64,000 nt of DNA from CALCZU01 sp964396165 (GCA_964396165.1 CAYNEF010000002.1:1-64000); one strand, 5' to 3'. Counted from the stretch's first letter, positions 32,784-41,991 are shown. Numbers and translations are program-made. Notes: generated from the sequence alone by a model not told the origin.

Positions 32784-34657
32784 GGATCTTGCGAACCTCC
32801 GGGTTCCAAAATCCATTTGGCATAATCCATTCCGGTTTTATTATTGAGCAGTCCTTCTTTTTCAAAGCGCGTGTACATATCTTGCGCGTACACTTCCGCC
32901 CACAAATAGCCGTAGTAACCTGAATCGTATCCTCCCATTAGATGACCGAAACTTGCCTGTGGCATTGTGCCTTCTTGAATGGGAATCAGAAGAATTTCAC
33001 TCATGGCTCTTGCGTAAACTTCCGTCGTATTCACAACATCATTCAGATGAAATTCCAAATCCAATGTAGCAAAAGCGATTTGGCGCAAGTAATTGAGCCC
33101 CACACCCAGAAGTTTTGCCTTTAGCATTTTTTCAATCAAATCATCCGGAAGTTTCTTACTGGCATCTTCGTAGTGGCCTGAAAGTTTTTGAAGCGCTTCT
33201 TTTTCCCAAACCCAATTCTCCAGCATCTGCGACGGAGCTTCCACGAAATCCGTTTTCACACTTGTTCCAGCAAAAGAAGCAAAGCGCGCTTTTGTCAGAG
33301 TCTGGTGCATGATGTGTCCAAATTCATGAAAGAGCGTTTCGACTTCACCGTGGTTTAAAAGTGCTGGTTTACCATTCACACCGGGATTAAAATTTGCAAC
33401 GATAGAGGAGACGGGAATTTCGTACGTACCGTCTTCTTTAATATGACCGCTTACTAGCGTAAAAGCAGCTGCATGTCCGTATTTTCCTTCTCGGGGAAAT
33501 AGATCCATATAGAAATACGCGACAGGCTTACCGTCTCTTTCGATTTTGTATTTTACGACTTTTTCATTCCATACTTCAGCATTTACATCTTTGATGTATT
33601 TGACACCAAGAAGAGTTTCGTAAATTTCAAACATTCCTTTTAACGTAACTTCGAGTGGAAAATATTCCTTAATCTCTTGCGGATCGAGATTGTATTTATT
33701 TTTCTTAATCTGGTTCACGTAGTATCGCCAGTCCCAACTGTAAATTTTTGTAGCGGACGGGCCTTCTTCTTTACGTTTTTCTTCCAGCAATTCTTTTAAA
33801 TTTTCTTCTCCCTTAGCTTTTAATTTAGCCGCTAAATCTTTGAGGAAAGATTGCACTTTTTTAGGTTCGCTTGCCATTCTTCTTTCTAAGACAAATGCCG
33901 AGTGTGTTTGATAACCGAGAAGAATTGCAAGTTCTGACCGTAATTTGATGGCTTCTTCGAGTAGCGTACGGTTTCTCACTCCCCCTCTGCTGTCGAACTT
34001 AAACTGCAGAGCTTTTCTCACGCTTGAATCTTTTGCACTATCCATAAAGGGATAGTAATGCGGGTAATCGAGCGTAATTTTGTAGGTGCCTTGAGGTGTT
34101 TTTTCCAACCCCTCAATATAAGACTCTGGCACACCATCCAACTGTGCTTTAGTCACTTCGAGAAAATCTTTTTCTTTTGCAAGATTGTTATTGAACTCTG
34201 ATTCAAGAAGAACAAGTTTCTTTTTCTTCTCGATGTAGATTTTTCTTTTTTCCGCTGAGAGCTCCAGCCCGTTTCTTCTAAACTGTGAAAGATATTCTTC
34301 CTGCAGACGAGCCTGCTCTGCATTCAAGTTTTTGGAGTTTTCTCCGGCTGCTTTGATTACCTTAAATAAACCTTCGTTTACAAAAATATCAACGAACATC
34401 TGGCTCACAGAAGTTTCACATTTGTCGGCTGCTTCTCTGACTTTCGCATCTTCGGAAATATATTTTAAAAACATCACCGGCGTTACAACATTGCCAAATT
34501 TGGCGGAGCTTAAATCCAGGCGGAGTGTTGCATTTTGAAAGGTAGCTTTTTCTGCTGGTGTTTGGGTAATTTCTTCTATCGTTTTAAGAAAGGCCGCTTT
34601 TTCCTTGTCGCAAATTTGAGTGATTTGATCGGGTGTGTATTTGAATGTAAGTATCAT
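32711..34657 (-). CDS. M3-family oligopeptidase (thimet/PrlC-like)
   Basis: A 648-residue cytoplasmic zinc metallopeptidase that degrades short peptides. The zinc motif HEFGHIMHQTL lies near residue 445, with the third ligand glutamate expected in the following helix (FVEAPSQMLENW). Substrate-binding Gly/Tyr motifs appear near the C-terminus (MGGYDSGYYGYLWAEVYAQDM). Length fits the PrlC/Dcp branch. GGAG is about nine bases upstream of the ATG. It is the last gene of a minus-strand group with trxB and two small genes, and it converges with a 73-base overlap on the GT39-type gene. Confidence 0.93.
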   Translation of the reverse strand: MILTFKYTPDQITQICDKEKAAFLKTIEEITQTPAEKATFQNATLRLDLSSAKFGNVVTPVMFLKYISEDAKVREAADKCETSVSQMFVDIFVNEGLFKVIKAAGENSKNLNAEQARLQEEYLSQFRRNGLELSAEKRKIYIEKKKKLVLLESEFNNNLAKEKDFLEVTKAQLDGVPESYIEGLEKTPQGTYKITLDYPHYYPFMDSAKDSSVRKALQFKFDSRGGVRNRTLLEEAIKLRSELAILLGYQTHSAFVLERRMASEPKKVQSFLKDLAAKLKAKGEENLKELLEEKRKEEGPSATKIYSWDWRYYVNQIKKNKYNLDPQEIKEYFPLEVTLKGMFEIYETLLGVKYIKDVNAEVWNEKVVKYKIERDGKPVAYFYMDLFPREGKYGHAAAFTLVSGHIKEDGTYEIPVSSIVANFNPGVNGKPALLNHGEVETLFHEFGHIMHQTLTKARFASFAGTSVKTDFVEAPSQMLENWVWEKEALQKLSGHYEDASKKLPDDLIEKMLKAKLLGVGLNYLRQIAFATLDLEFHLNDVVNTTEVYARAMSEILLIPIQEGTMPQASFGHLMGGYDSGYYGYLWAEVYAQDMYTRFEKEGLLNNKTGMDYAKWILEPGGSQDPYELIKGFLGREPNSDAFLKSIGL

Positions 34658-34729
34658 AGGTGCAGCTCCAAAGTAGTCTTCGCGCGTTATTTCTTACCCG
34701 CACGAACATCTAGTTTACCTCCGATTAAG

Positions 34730-34873
34730 TTAAATGTTTAGGGAGTCTTTTAGTGTTACGGCTAAGATTGCAGAACTAAGCGCTACTTGCGAAATCCATT
34801 TATCACGCGCATGGTGGGCCGATTCATGCAACTGTTCTTGTATCGATTCGGTAGGATCTTCCATCTCTTCCAT
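34730..34873 (-). CDS. 47-residue DUF4337-like N-terminal fragment
   Basis: A short frame encoding 47 residues beginning MEEMEDPTESIQEQLHESA and continuing KWISQVALSSAILAV. This resembles, from memory, the start of DUF4337 membrane proteins, which are usually around 150-190 residues with a first helix in exactly this place. Here the protein stops soon after that helix begins. AAAGGTGA lies four bases upstream of the ATG, and the gene starts 12 bases after the 68-residue gene, so translation looks real. It is either a functional mini-protein or a truncated remnant; no continuation in another frame is evident downstream. The stop position is accurate to a couple of bases. Confidence 0.55.
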   Translation of the reverse strand: MEEMEDPTESIQEQLHESAHHARDKWISQVALSSAILAVTLKDSLNI

Positions 34874-34885
34874 AGTTCACCTTTA

Positions 34886-35092
34886 TTACTTCACTTTAAA
34901 ACCCTTCACCACGTTTCCATTGGTGAGAGTCACGTAAAATTCTTCGATGAGTTTTTTCTTTTTAGCTTCTTCGACAATGTCTTTTGGAAAACCGGCAGCA
35001 TCCAAATCTTTTAATGTCGGTAAAGCACCCGATTTTTTACGGTGCTCACCGACAAAAGCTTGCAGGCGTTTCAGTGTGAAAGGATCTGCCAT
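34886..35092 (-). CDS. small basic protein downstream of trxB
   Basis: A 68-residue Lys-rich cytoplasmic protein (LKRLQAFVGEHRKKSGALPTLKDLDAAGFP), predicted helical then beta. I do not recognise the family. The start is three bases after the trxB stop and the next small gene follows in 12 bases, so all are one transcript. The segment LPTLKDLDAAGFPKDIVEEAKKK resembles a short winged or helix-turn-helix-type fold, but that is speculation. Confidence 0.65.
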   Translation of the reverse strand: MADPFTLKRLQAFVGEHRKKSGALPTLKDLDAAGFPKDIVEEAKKKKLIEEFYVTLTNGNVVKGFKVK

Positions 35093-35095
35093 TTT

Positions 35096-36037
35096 TTAGT
35101 GCAATGTTTCGAGATATCTTTCCGCATCAATCGCGGCAGAACAGCCCGAAGCTGCTGCGGTGATCGCCTGTCGGTAAACAGTGTCTTGCACATCGCCACA
35201 CGCAAACACACCTTTTACATTTGTTTTTGTCGTCGGCCTGTCTTTTAAAACAATGTACCCTTTGGCATCGAGTTCCACATGGCCTTTTAAAAAGCCTGTG
35301 TTCGGCTCGTGTCCAATAGCGACGAAAAATCCTTCGCAAGGCACTTCGGAAGTTTTGCCCGTGTTTACATCTTTAATACGCACGCCGGTCACGCCGTTTT
35401 CTCCCAAAACTTCTTCAATCGCAGCATTCCAGATGAATTTCATTTTTGGATTAGCCTTTGCGCGATCTTGCATGATTTTAGAAGCACGCAAGGTGTCTCG
35501 TCGGTGAATCAAGGTAACATCCGAAGCAAAGCGCGTAAGAAATGTGGCTTCTTCCAACGCCGAGTCTCCACCGCCGACAACTACAATTTTTGCGCCTTTA
35601 AAAAAGGCTCCATCGCAAGTCGCACAACTCGACACGCCCTTACCTAACAATCTTTTTTCCGATTCCAAGCCCAACCATTTTGTCGCAGCCCCTGTTGCCA
35701 AGATCACAGACTTTGCAAGAATCACTTGATCCTCAATGTAAACTTTGTGCGGATAAGAAGAAAAATCCACTTTGGTCGCATCTTTCTGGATGTACTTTGT
35801 TCCAAAACGTTCTGCTTGCGCGCGAAAGTGCGCCATCAATTCCGGTCCCTGAATTCCTTTGGGAAATCCGGGAAAGTTTTCCACATCACTAGTCAGCATC
35901 AAAAGCCCGCCTGATTGATACCCTTCAATACACACCGGATTTAAATTGGCGCGAGAAGCATAGATGGCGGCGGTATAGCCTGCGGGGCCTGAGCCAATAA
36001 TTACAACATTTTCAATTCCTGGTGTGGTTGCCGACAT
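35096..36037 (-). CDS. trxB: thioredoxin reductase
   Basis: A 313-residue NADPH-dependent flavoprotein that keeps thioredoxin reduced. FAD-binding GSGPAGYTAAIYASRA (15-30), redox-active C138-A-T-C141, NADPH-binding VVGGGDSALEEATFL and the second FAD motif GVFACGDVQD are all present. GGAG lies seven bases upstream of the ATG. It heads a minus-strand group with two small genes and the M3 peptidase and is divergent from rpsB. No oddities seen. Confidence 0.96.
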   Translation of the reverse strand: MSATTPGIENVVIIGSGPAGYTAAIYASRANLNPVCIEGYQSGGLLMLTSDVENFPGFPKGIQGPELMAHFRAQAERFGTKYIQKDATKVDFSSYPHKVYIEDQVILAKSVILATGAATKWLGLESEKRLLGKGVSSCATCDGAFFKGAKIVVVGGGDSALEEATFLTRFASDVTLIHRRDTLRASKIMQDRAKANPKMKFIWNAAIEEVLGENGVTGVRIKDVNTGKTSEVPCEGFFVAIGHEPNTGFLKGHVELDAKGYIVLKDRPTTKTNVKGVFACGDVQDTVYRQAITAAASGCSAAIDAERYLETLH

Positions 36038-36183
36038 GAAAGGACTCCTTCTATAAAAGTTCTACTACCTTAAGAAGTGCTACCATACTCGTCAAGTCTC
36101 TCCTCATTATTTCCAATAGATTACAAATACTTATTAATTGAGCCCATCAGCCCTAGAATAATCGCAATGCAAGAGCTTTTCCC

Positions 36184-36211
36184 TTGAAGGATAGCCTAAA
36201 CCCGTGTAATT
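36184..36211 (+). promoter_or_regulatory. candidate rpsB promoter
   Basis: TTGAAG (36184-36189) and TGTAAT (36205-36210) are separated by 15 bases, or 16 if the -10 is taken as GTAATT. This gives a leader of about 95 bases to the rpsB start. Confidence 0.4.
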
Positions 36212-36255
36212 CTTTCGCAACTAAATACACACGCTCTCACTCATACTTCGGTCTT

Positions 36256-36274
36256 CTGAAGCATAGTGCTTCAG
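36256..36274 (+). promoter_or_regulatory. rpsB leader: hairpin in rpsB leader
   Basis: CTGAAGCA (36256-36263) and TGCTTCAG (36267-36274) form a perfect eight-base-pair stem with a three-base loop, 37 bases upstream of the rpsB start. rpsB leaders in other bacteria carry S2-responsive structures, so autoregulation is plausible. It has no U-tract and is not a terminator. Confidence 0.5.
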
Positions 36275-36310
36275 GGGTCTACGAGAGCGGAGGCTAAACC
36301 GGAGACTACA

Positions 36311-37210
36311 ATGCCTGAAATATCCATGAAAAACATGCTCGAGGCTGGCGTCCATTTTGGACATCAGACTCACCGTTGGAACCCAAAAATGCGTCCATTT
36401 ATCTTTGGACCACGCAACGGAATCTATATTATCGATCTCGATAAAACTGCGAAATTCGCCAAAGACGCCTGCAACTTTGTAAAAGCAGTTGTCGGTGAAG
36501 GCGGTAAGGTTTTATTCGTCGCTACAAAAAAACAAGCGAAAGAGATCACCAAAGAAGCTTCTACACGCGCTAACATGCCGTTCGTCAATGAACGCTGGCT
36601 CGGTGGAACGCTCACCAACTTTGCAACAATTCGTCGTGGTTGTGAAAAACTCGATGAACTCGACCGCTGGAAAACAGACGGTACTTACGAACTTCTTCCT
36701 AAAAAAGAAACTGTCGTTCTCGAAAGAAAACGTAAGAAATTGGATTCAAGCTTAGGCGGCGTACGCAACATGAGAAGCTTGCCTTCTGCCTTGTTCGTAA
36801 TCGATCCAGAGTCTGAACACATTGCAGTGAAAGAAGCTAACCGTTTGGGTATCCCTGTTGTCGCAGTTGTCGACACAAACTGTGATCCTGATCGCGTAGA
36901 CTTCGTCATTCCTGGTAACGACGACGCACTTAAATCCGTCACGTTATTTGTGAACATGATTGCAGACGCTTGCTTGGAAGGCGCTCAAGTTTACGAACAG
37001 AAAACAAGAACACAGCCACAAGCTCAAGGCGGTGCAGACGCTGCTAAACCAGCTGCTCCCGTAGAAGCTGCAAAAGCTGCAGGCCCGGTCGTTGAAAAAG
37101 TAAAACGCCCTGTTCTTAAAAACATCCCAACTGAAATCGACTACCGCTCTGAAGCAGCCGATTTGGAAGAAGATGTTGTTGAAGAAAAAAAGCCTGAAGA
37201 CGCTGAATAA
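36311..37210 (+). CDS. rpsB: 30S ribosomal protein S2
   Basis: A 299-residue S2 that binds the 30S head/platform with S1. The conserved N-terminus MPEISMKNMLEAGVHFGHQT fixes the start at 36311 with GGAG eight bases upstream; the open frame further upstream is leader. Conserved RHWNPKM-type and WLGGTLTNF segments are present. The last 50 or so residues are an Ala/Pro/Glu-rich tail beyond the usual 240-255-residue length, acidic at the end. First gene of the rpsB-tsf-pyrH-frr block. Confidence 0.97.
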   Translation: MPEISMKNMLEAGVHFGHQTHRWNPKMRPFIFGPRNGIYIIDLDKTAKFAKDACNFVKAVVGEGGKVLFVATKKQAKEITKEASTRANMPFVNERWLGGTLTNFATIRRGCEKLDELDRWKTDGTYELLPKKETVVLERKRKKLDSSLGGVRNMRSLPSALFVIDPESEHIAVKEANRLGIPVVAVVDTNCDPDRVDFVIPGNDDALKSVTLFVNMIADACLEGAQVYEQKTRTQPQAQGGADAAKPAAPVEAAKAAGPVVEKVKRPVLKNIPTEIDYRSEAADLEEDVVEEKKPEDAE

Positions 37211-37225
37211 TTAGGAGTTAAAAAA

Positions 37226-37852
37226 ATGACTGAAGCATTACTCGTAAAAGAGCTAAGAGAACGCACGGGCGCAGGCTTTATGGACTGCAAAAAAGCCTTA
37301 TCTCAAAACGGAAATGATCTCGATAAAGCGATGACTTTCTTAAGAGAAAAAGGCCTTGCTGCAGCCGCCAAAAAAGCCGGCCGCGAAGCAAATGAAGGCC
37401 GTTTCGGATCTTACGTACATGGGGACGGCAAAATTGCCGTTCTTGTGGAAATTAACTGCGAAACAGACTTTGTTGCCCGCACCGATGAATTCCAAGCTTT
37501 TGCAAAAGACATCGCGATGCATATCGCTGCTGCCAACCCCAAGTATCTCGATAAAACTGTGGTAACAGAAGCAGATCTCGATGCAGAACGTAGCATTTTG
37601 CGCAAACAAGCCGAAGATCAAGGTAAAAAAGGTCCAGTCGTCGACAAAATCGTCGAAGGCCGTATCAATAAATACTTTGAAGAAAACTGCTTGTTGCACC
37701 AACGCTATGTAAAGGATCCCGATATGACTATCGAAGATTACTTAAAAGCATCCATCGCAAAATTGGGTGAAAACATGCAGATTCGCCGCTTTGTCAGAAT
37801 GCAACTTGGCGAAACATTGCAAAAAGCAGCAGCAACACCTGCAGCGGAGTAA
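37226..37852 (+). CDS. tsf: elongation factor Ts
   Basis: A 208-residue EF-Ts that exchanges GDP for GTP on EF-Tu. The N-terminal UBA-like LVKELRERTGAGFMDCKKAL and the core NCETDFVARTDEFQAFAKDIAMHIAA, with the conserved TDFV, are present. It is the short form, nearer Thermus-type length (about 196) than Escherichia coli (283), so it has one main core subdomain. TTAGGAG precedes the ATG. It lies 15 bases after rpsB and two bases before pyrH. Confidence 0.96.
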   Translation: MTEALLVKELRERTGAGFMDCKKALSQNGNDLDKAMTFLREKGLAAAAKKAGREANEGRFGSYVHGDGKIAVLVEINCETDFVARTDEFQAFAKDIAMHIAAANPKYLDKTVVTEADLDAERSILRKQAEDQGKKGPVVDKIVEGRINKYFEENCLLHQRYVKDPDMTIEDYLKASIAKLGENMQIRRFVRMQLGETLQKAAATPAAE

Positions 37853-37854
37853 CC

Positions 37855-38595
37855 GTGCCGAAAGAATCCCTGTCCAAAAATGTTCGTTTCAAACGAGTAT
37901 TATTGAAATTAAGTGGTGAAGCTCTTGCCGGAGAAAAAAGCTTCGGCATAGAGCCCCACGTAATTGAACGTATCGCTCAAGAAGTAAAAGACGTACATAG
38001 TTTGGGCGTGGAACTGGCACTTGTAATCGGCGGAGGAAATATCTTCCGCGGGATTGCAGGAACTGCCGCCGGTATGGATAGAGCAAATTCCGACTACATG
38101 GGAATGCTGGCAACTGTCATCAACAGCCTCGCGTTGCAAGACTCTCTCGAAAAACTGGGAGTTTACACACGCGTGATGTCGGCAATTACAATGAGCCAAC
38201 TTTGCGAACCTTACATCAAAAGACGTGCAGTCAGACATCTTGAAAAAGGCCGTGTAGTAATCTTTGCTGCCGGCACAGGAAACCCCTACTTCACAACAGA
38301 TACAGCAGCAAGTTTAAGAGCGATGGAAGTCGGTGCTGATATCATCATGAAAGCGACGAAAGTCGACGGAGTGTATGATTCTGACCCTGAGCTAAACAAA
38401 GATGCCGTAATGTACAAATCTCTCGAATACATCGAGGTTTTGAAAAACAATTTAAAAGTGATGGACTCAACCTCTATTTCTTTGTGTATGGATCACAATC
38501 TGCCCATTCTTGTGTTTAACCTAAACGTATCGGGTAATTTCAAACGCGTGGTGATGGGTGAAGATTTAGGTACTTTCGTCAGGAGACAAAAATGA
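37855..38595 (+). CDS. pyrH: UMP kinase
   Basis: A 246-residue bacterial UMP kinase (amino-acid kinase fold, hexameric, GTP-activated) converting UMP to UDP. Motifs are KLSGEAL near the N-terminus, ALVIGGGNIFRG, DYMGMLATVINSLALQD and GTGNPYFTTDTAA. The start is GTG with GGAG seven bases upstream. Its last bases overlap the frr start (ATGA). N-terminal extension of about ten residues (MPKESLSKNV). Confidence 0.96.
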   Translation: MPKESLSKNVRFKRVLLKLSGEALAGEKSFGIEPHVIERIAQEVKDVHSLGVELALVIGGGNIFRGIAGTAAGMDRANSDYMGMLATVINSLALQDSLEKLGVYTRVMSAITMSQLCEPYIKRRAVRHLEKGRVVIFAAGTGNPYFTTDTAASLRAMEVGADIIMKATKVDGVYDSDPELNKDAVMYKSLEYIEVLKNNLKVMDSTSISLCMDHNLPILVFNLNVSGNFKRVVMGEDLGTFVRRQK

Positions 38596-39146
38596 GTAGC
38601 GCAGTAATTAACGACGTTAAAAAGAATATGGAAAAAGCTGTCGAGCATTTAAAGCTCGAGTTTTCCAAACTCCGCGTAGGCCGCGCAGCAACCAGTATGG
38701 TCGAAACTGTGCGTGTGGAAGTATACGGTTCCATGATGACGATGAAAGAAGTTGCGGCACTTGCAATTCCTGATGCAAAAACAATTACCATTACTCCTTG
38801 GGACAGAAGCGTCATCAACGATATTGAAAAAGCGATTTTGGCTGCGAACTTAGGATTAACCCCAATCAACGACGGAAAGTTGATTCGCATCAATCTACCT
38901 CCTTTGACAGAAGATCGCCGCAAAGACTTTGTAAAACAGATCAAAAAAGAAGGCGAAGACGCTAAAGTCGCAGTCAGAAACCACCGCCGTGATTGCATGG
39001 ATTCTTTAAAGAAAAACAAAGATTCCGGCATGTCTGAAGACGAGTTAAAACGCGTTCAAGACGATGTCCAAAAACAAACCGACCATTTCGTTGCGGAAAT
39101 TGACAGACTCGTGGAAATTAAATCCAAAGAAGTCATGACTCTGTGA
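38592..39146 (+). CDS. frr: ribosome recycling factor
   Basis: A 184-residue RRF that splits post-termination ribosomes together with EF-G. The family core is clear: MEKAVEHLKLEFSKLRVGRA, TITPWDRS, INDGKLIRINLPPLTEDRRK and the C-terminal helix. Length is exactly typical (about 185). The ATG overlaps the pyrH stop. uppS follows after 30 bases. Confidence 0.97.
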   Translation: MSSAVINDVKKNMEKAVEHLKLEFSKLRVGRAATSMVETVRVEVYGSMMTMKEVAALAIPDAKTITITPWDRSVINDIEKAILAANLGLTPINDGKLIRINLPPLTEDRRKDFVKQIKKEGEDAKVAVRNHRRDCMDSLKKNKDSGMSEDELKRVQDDVQKQTDHFVAEIDRLVEIKSKEVMTL

Positions 39147-39176
39147 TTTTTTGACTTAAAGGGTATCTATAAAAAC

Positions 39177-39959
39177 ATGCTCAGTAGATACAAATCCAAA
39201 AAAACCACCGCATCTTTTGAAAAGCTTCCCAAGCACGTTGCCATCATTATGGATGGGAATGGCAGATGGGCAAATGCGCGCGGATGGTCTCGTATTAAAG
39301 GTCACCGTGAAGGGGCCAAGCGCGTAGACGAAATCGTCACAGAATGCACTCGTCTGGGCATTGAGTATTTAACGCTTTATACTTTTTCGACAGAAAACTG
39401 GAACCGCCCCAAGACGGAGGTTTCCTTACTGATGCGACTGCTCATCGAAAACTTAAAATCGATGGACAAAAAACTCATCAAAAACAAAGTGGCTTTGACA
39501 GCAGCAGGCACACTGGAGACACTTCCGGCATCTGTTATAAAAGAACTTTACCGCGTGATGGATCAAACAAGCCGTTACGAACCCAAGATGCAATTAAGTC
39601 TCGCACTTTCTTACGGCGGGAGACGCGAAATTGTTGATTGCGCAAGAGCCTGGGTCGAAAAAATTCAAAACGGCGAAGAAAAACTTTCTGACCTGACAGA
39701 ATCCACATTCAGTAAGTTTCTTTACCAACCGCACTTTCCTGATCCGGATCTTTTGATTCGCACAGGGGGCGATTCTCGCGTCAGTAACTTTTTACTCTGG
39801 AGCATTGCGTACTCCGAATTTTTGGTAGTTCCTGAATCCTGGCCTGAGTTCCGTGTGGAAAACTTGCACAAAGCATTGGGTGTGTACGGAACCAAAGAAA
39901 GACGCTTTGGTAAAACGTCTAAGCAAGTTCAACTGGAAGCGAAGGCTCCGATACAATGA
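39177..39959 (+). CDS. uppS: undecaprenyl diphosphate synthase
   Basis: A 260-residue cis-prenyltransferase making the C55 lipid carrier for peptidoglycan and other envelope glycans. Catalytic HVAIIMDGNGRWA (D26), GHREGAKR, FSTENWNRP and RTGGDSRVSNFLLW are present. The nearest ribosome site AAAGGG is rather far (about 13 bases) from the ATG. Overlaps cdsA by four bases (ATGA). It supplies the substrate for the WecA-type and GT39-type enzymes of this window. Confidence 0.96.
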   Translation: MLSRYKSKKTTASFEKLPKHVAIIMDGNGRWANARGWSRIKGHREGAKRVDEIVTECTRLGIEYLTLYTFSTENWNRPKTEVSLLMRLLIENLKSMDKKLIKNKVALTAAGTLETLPASVIKELYRVMDQTSRYEPKMQLSLALSYGGRREIVDCARAWVEKIQNGEEKLSDLTESTFSKFLYQPHFPDPDLLIRTGGDSRVSNFLLWSIAYSEFLVVPESWPEFRVENLHKALGVYGTKERRFGKTSKQVQLEAKAPIQ

Positions 39960-40780
39960 AAACACGTATCATTACTGGAGTGACGGTTGCTGCTCTCGTG
40001 CTTCTTCTCGTGTTTTATGCGCCTGTGAGCATTCTTGTTTCTGTCACACTTCTTATCACAGCGATTGGGTATATCGAGTTCGACAGACTGTTTTTTCAGA
40101 CAAAATCATTGCCTCGCCAAATAGGAATGCTGTGGCTTGTTTTTTTACTCGTGATTTCATTAAGACAAGATGCATCGATTGGCCTACTCTTTTTATTTTT
40201 CGGGTTTGCCGCAATAGCGATTTGCCAATTGCTCACGATGCCTAAAGACGCTCCGTTAGATAAAGTCGTTCATAGTTTAGCGGTAAATCTTTTGGGTCTT
40301 GTGTATGTCTCTAGTCTCACAGGATTTCTACTTCCCATCGTTGAAATATCGGATACGGGAAGACAATGGCTGCTTCTTCTTTTCTTTATGGTTTTCTTAG
40401 GGGATACGGCTGCGTATTTTATCGGTTCTAAATTTGGTAAGCATAGGCTTATGGAACGTATTAGCCCCAAGAAAAGTGTCGAAGGGGCCGCCGCATCGGT
40501 TGCCATGAGTCTTATCATCGCACTTATCTGGATTCTATTTTTTATGGAAGATGGTTTTTCAAATACCTCTGCCTGGAAACTTCTTCTTTTTACTCCCGTA
40601 TTAAGTGTGCTTGCGCAATTGGGAGATTTGTTTGAGTCCTTACTTAAACGCAGTGTGGCCGTAAAAGACTCGGGAAGTTTTTTGCCGGGTCACGGTGGAA
40701 TTTTGGATAGAATTGATGGACTTTGCTTTGCGGCTCCCGCATTTTACGTATTTTTAAAATGTGTCATGGAGAATCCATGA
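39956..40780 (+). CDS. cdsA: phosphatidate cytidylyltransferase
   Basis: A 274-residue polytopic membrane enzyme making CDP-diacylglycerol from phosphatidate and CTP for phospholipid synthesis. The family signature near the C-terminus is present (LKRSVAVKDSG, then GHGGILDRIDGLCFAAP), as is FLGDTAAYFIGSKFGKHRL. About seven to eight helices. Start and stop overlap uppS and dxr by four bases each. Confidence 0.95.
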   Translation: MKTRIITGVTVAALVLLLVFYAPVSILVSVTLLITAIGYIEFDRLFFQTKSLPRQIGMLWLVFLLVISLRQDASIGLLFLFFGFAAIAICQLLTMPKDAPLDKVVHSLAVNLLGLVYVSSLTGFLLPIVEISDTGRQWLLLLFFMVFLGDTAAYFIGSKFGKHRLMERISPKKSVEGAAASVAMSLIIALIWILFFMEDGFSNTSAWKLLLFTPVLSVLAQLGDLFESLLKRSVAVKDSGSFLPGHGGILDRIDGLCFAAPAFYVFLKCVMENP

Positions 40781-41991
40781 GACGCGGGATTGCCGTTTTA
40801 GGTTCTACAGGCACTATTGGCACTTACACTCTGCAGATTGTAGAGAGTAATCCGGATGCGTTTTTTGTGGTTTCCCTTGCTGCGGGAACTCGCGTTTCTC
40901 TCCTTAAGGAACAAATCAAGAAGTTCCAGCCAAAAGTAGTTTCCGTATCGAGTGCCAAAGATGCAGAAGAATTAAAAAAAGAATTTCCTCAGCTTGAAGT
41001 CGGATTTTCCGATGAAGGCATAAAAAACTGCATCGAACAAAAAGACGTTGATGTGGTGATAAACGGGATTGTGGGATTTGCCGCACTCGTTCCCACCATG
41101 CTTGCATTAAAAGCAGATAAATTTATCGGTCTTGCCAATAAAGAATCTTTGGTTGTGGCAGGCCCTTTGTTTAAAAAATTTGTTATGCAAAGTAAAAGCA
41201 CTGTGATTCCTGTCGACAGTGAGCACAATGCACTTTTTCAGCTCTTAAAAAATCAAGAACGAACAGATGTCGAAACCCTCGTTCTTACAGCCAGCGGCGG
41301 CCCTTTTCTGAAAAAGCCGGAGCTCGATTTAAATTCCATTACGCCACAAATGGCGATCAAACATCCCAACTGGAATATGGGCCCCAAGATTTCCGTCGAT
41401 TCCGCAACGCTCATGAACAAGGGCTTAGAGTTGATTGAAGCGCATTACCTTTTTGATTTTCCAGAAGATAAAATCGAAGTCTGGGTTCATCCGCAAAGTA
41501 TTGTTCACGGAGCCATTTGGTTTTCGGACAATACCTCGATTGCGCAACTCTCTAGACCCGACATGAAGTCTGCAATTGGGTATGCGATGTCTTATCCAAA
41601 ACGTATTAATAATGTAATTAAGAAATTAACTTTAAAAGAAATGGCGAATTTAGAATTCATGCAGCCTGATACTGATCGTTTTCGCTGTCTTTCGCTAGCT
41701 AGAGAAGCGCTCAAATCAGGACATAGCCATCTTGTTGTGCTCAATGCAGCGAATGAAATTGCCGTATCCGCATTTTTGGAAGAAAAAATCCGCTTTTCTG
41801 AAATTCCTGTCGTTATTGAAAATTGTCTTGAAGCTCACAAATCTGTATCCCTACAAACTATCGATGATATTCTCGCAATGGACAAAGAGGCTAGATTGAT
41901 TGCCCATGATCAATTGGGGTTGATTGCGAATAAGGCAATGCTTTTTTCTTCAAAAACGATTGATACAAATACGAATCACCCCCGTTCATAA
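40777..41991 (+). CDS. dxr: 1-deoxy-D-xylulose 5-phosphate reductoisomerase
   Basis: A 404-residue NADPH-dependent enzyme of the MEP isoprenoid pathway. The N-terminus RGIAVLGSTGTIGTYTLQIV binds NADPH; PVDSEHNALFQ, SGGPF, HPNWNMGPKISVDSATLMNKGLE and IVHGAI carry the metal and substrate ligands. The start at 40777 (ATGA overlap with cdsA) fits the family better than the upstream frame. In many bacteria rseP follows here; in this genome it does not, and the block ends. No clear terminator is seen downstream. Confidence 0.97.
   Translation: MRRGIAVLGSTGTIGTYTLQIVESNPDAFFVVSLAAGTRVSLLKEQIKKFQPKVVSVSSAKDAEELKKEFPQLEVGFSDEGIKNCIEQKDVDVVINGIVGFAALVPTMLALKADKFIGLANKESLVVAGPLFKKFVMQSKSTVIPVDSEHNALFQLLKNQERTDVETLVLTASGGPFLKKPELDLNSITPQMAIKHPNWNMGPKISVDSATLMNKGLELIEAHYLFDFPEDKIEVWVHPQSIVHGAIWFSDNTSIAQLSRPDMKSAIGYAMSYPKRINNVIKKLTLKEMANLEFMQPDTDRFRCLSLAREALKSGHSHLVVLNAANEIAVSAFLEEKIRFSEIPVVIENCLEAHKSVSLQTIDDILAMDKEARLIAHDQLGLIANKAMLFSSKTIDTNTNHPRS

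Noticed and set aside
34587..34707. Short ORF starting at 34707 after a GGAGGT
   Set aside because: The ribosome site is good but the frame overlaps the peptidase gene in another frame and the 39-codon product looks like random basic sequence; mentioned only with the DUF4337-like fragment.
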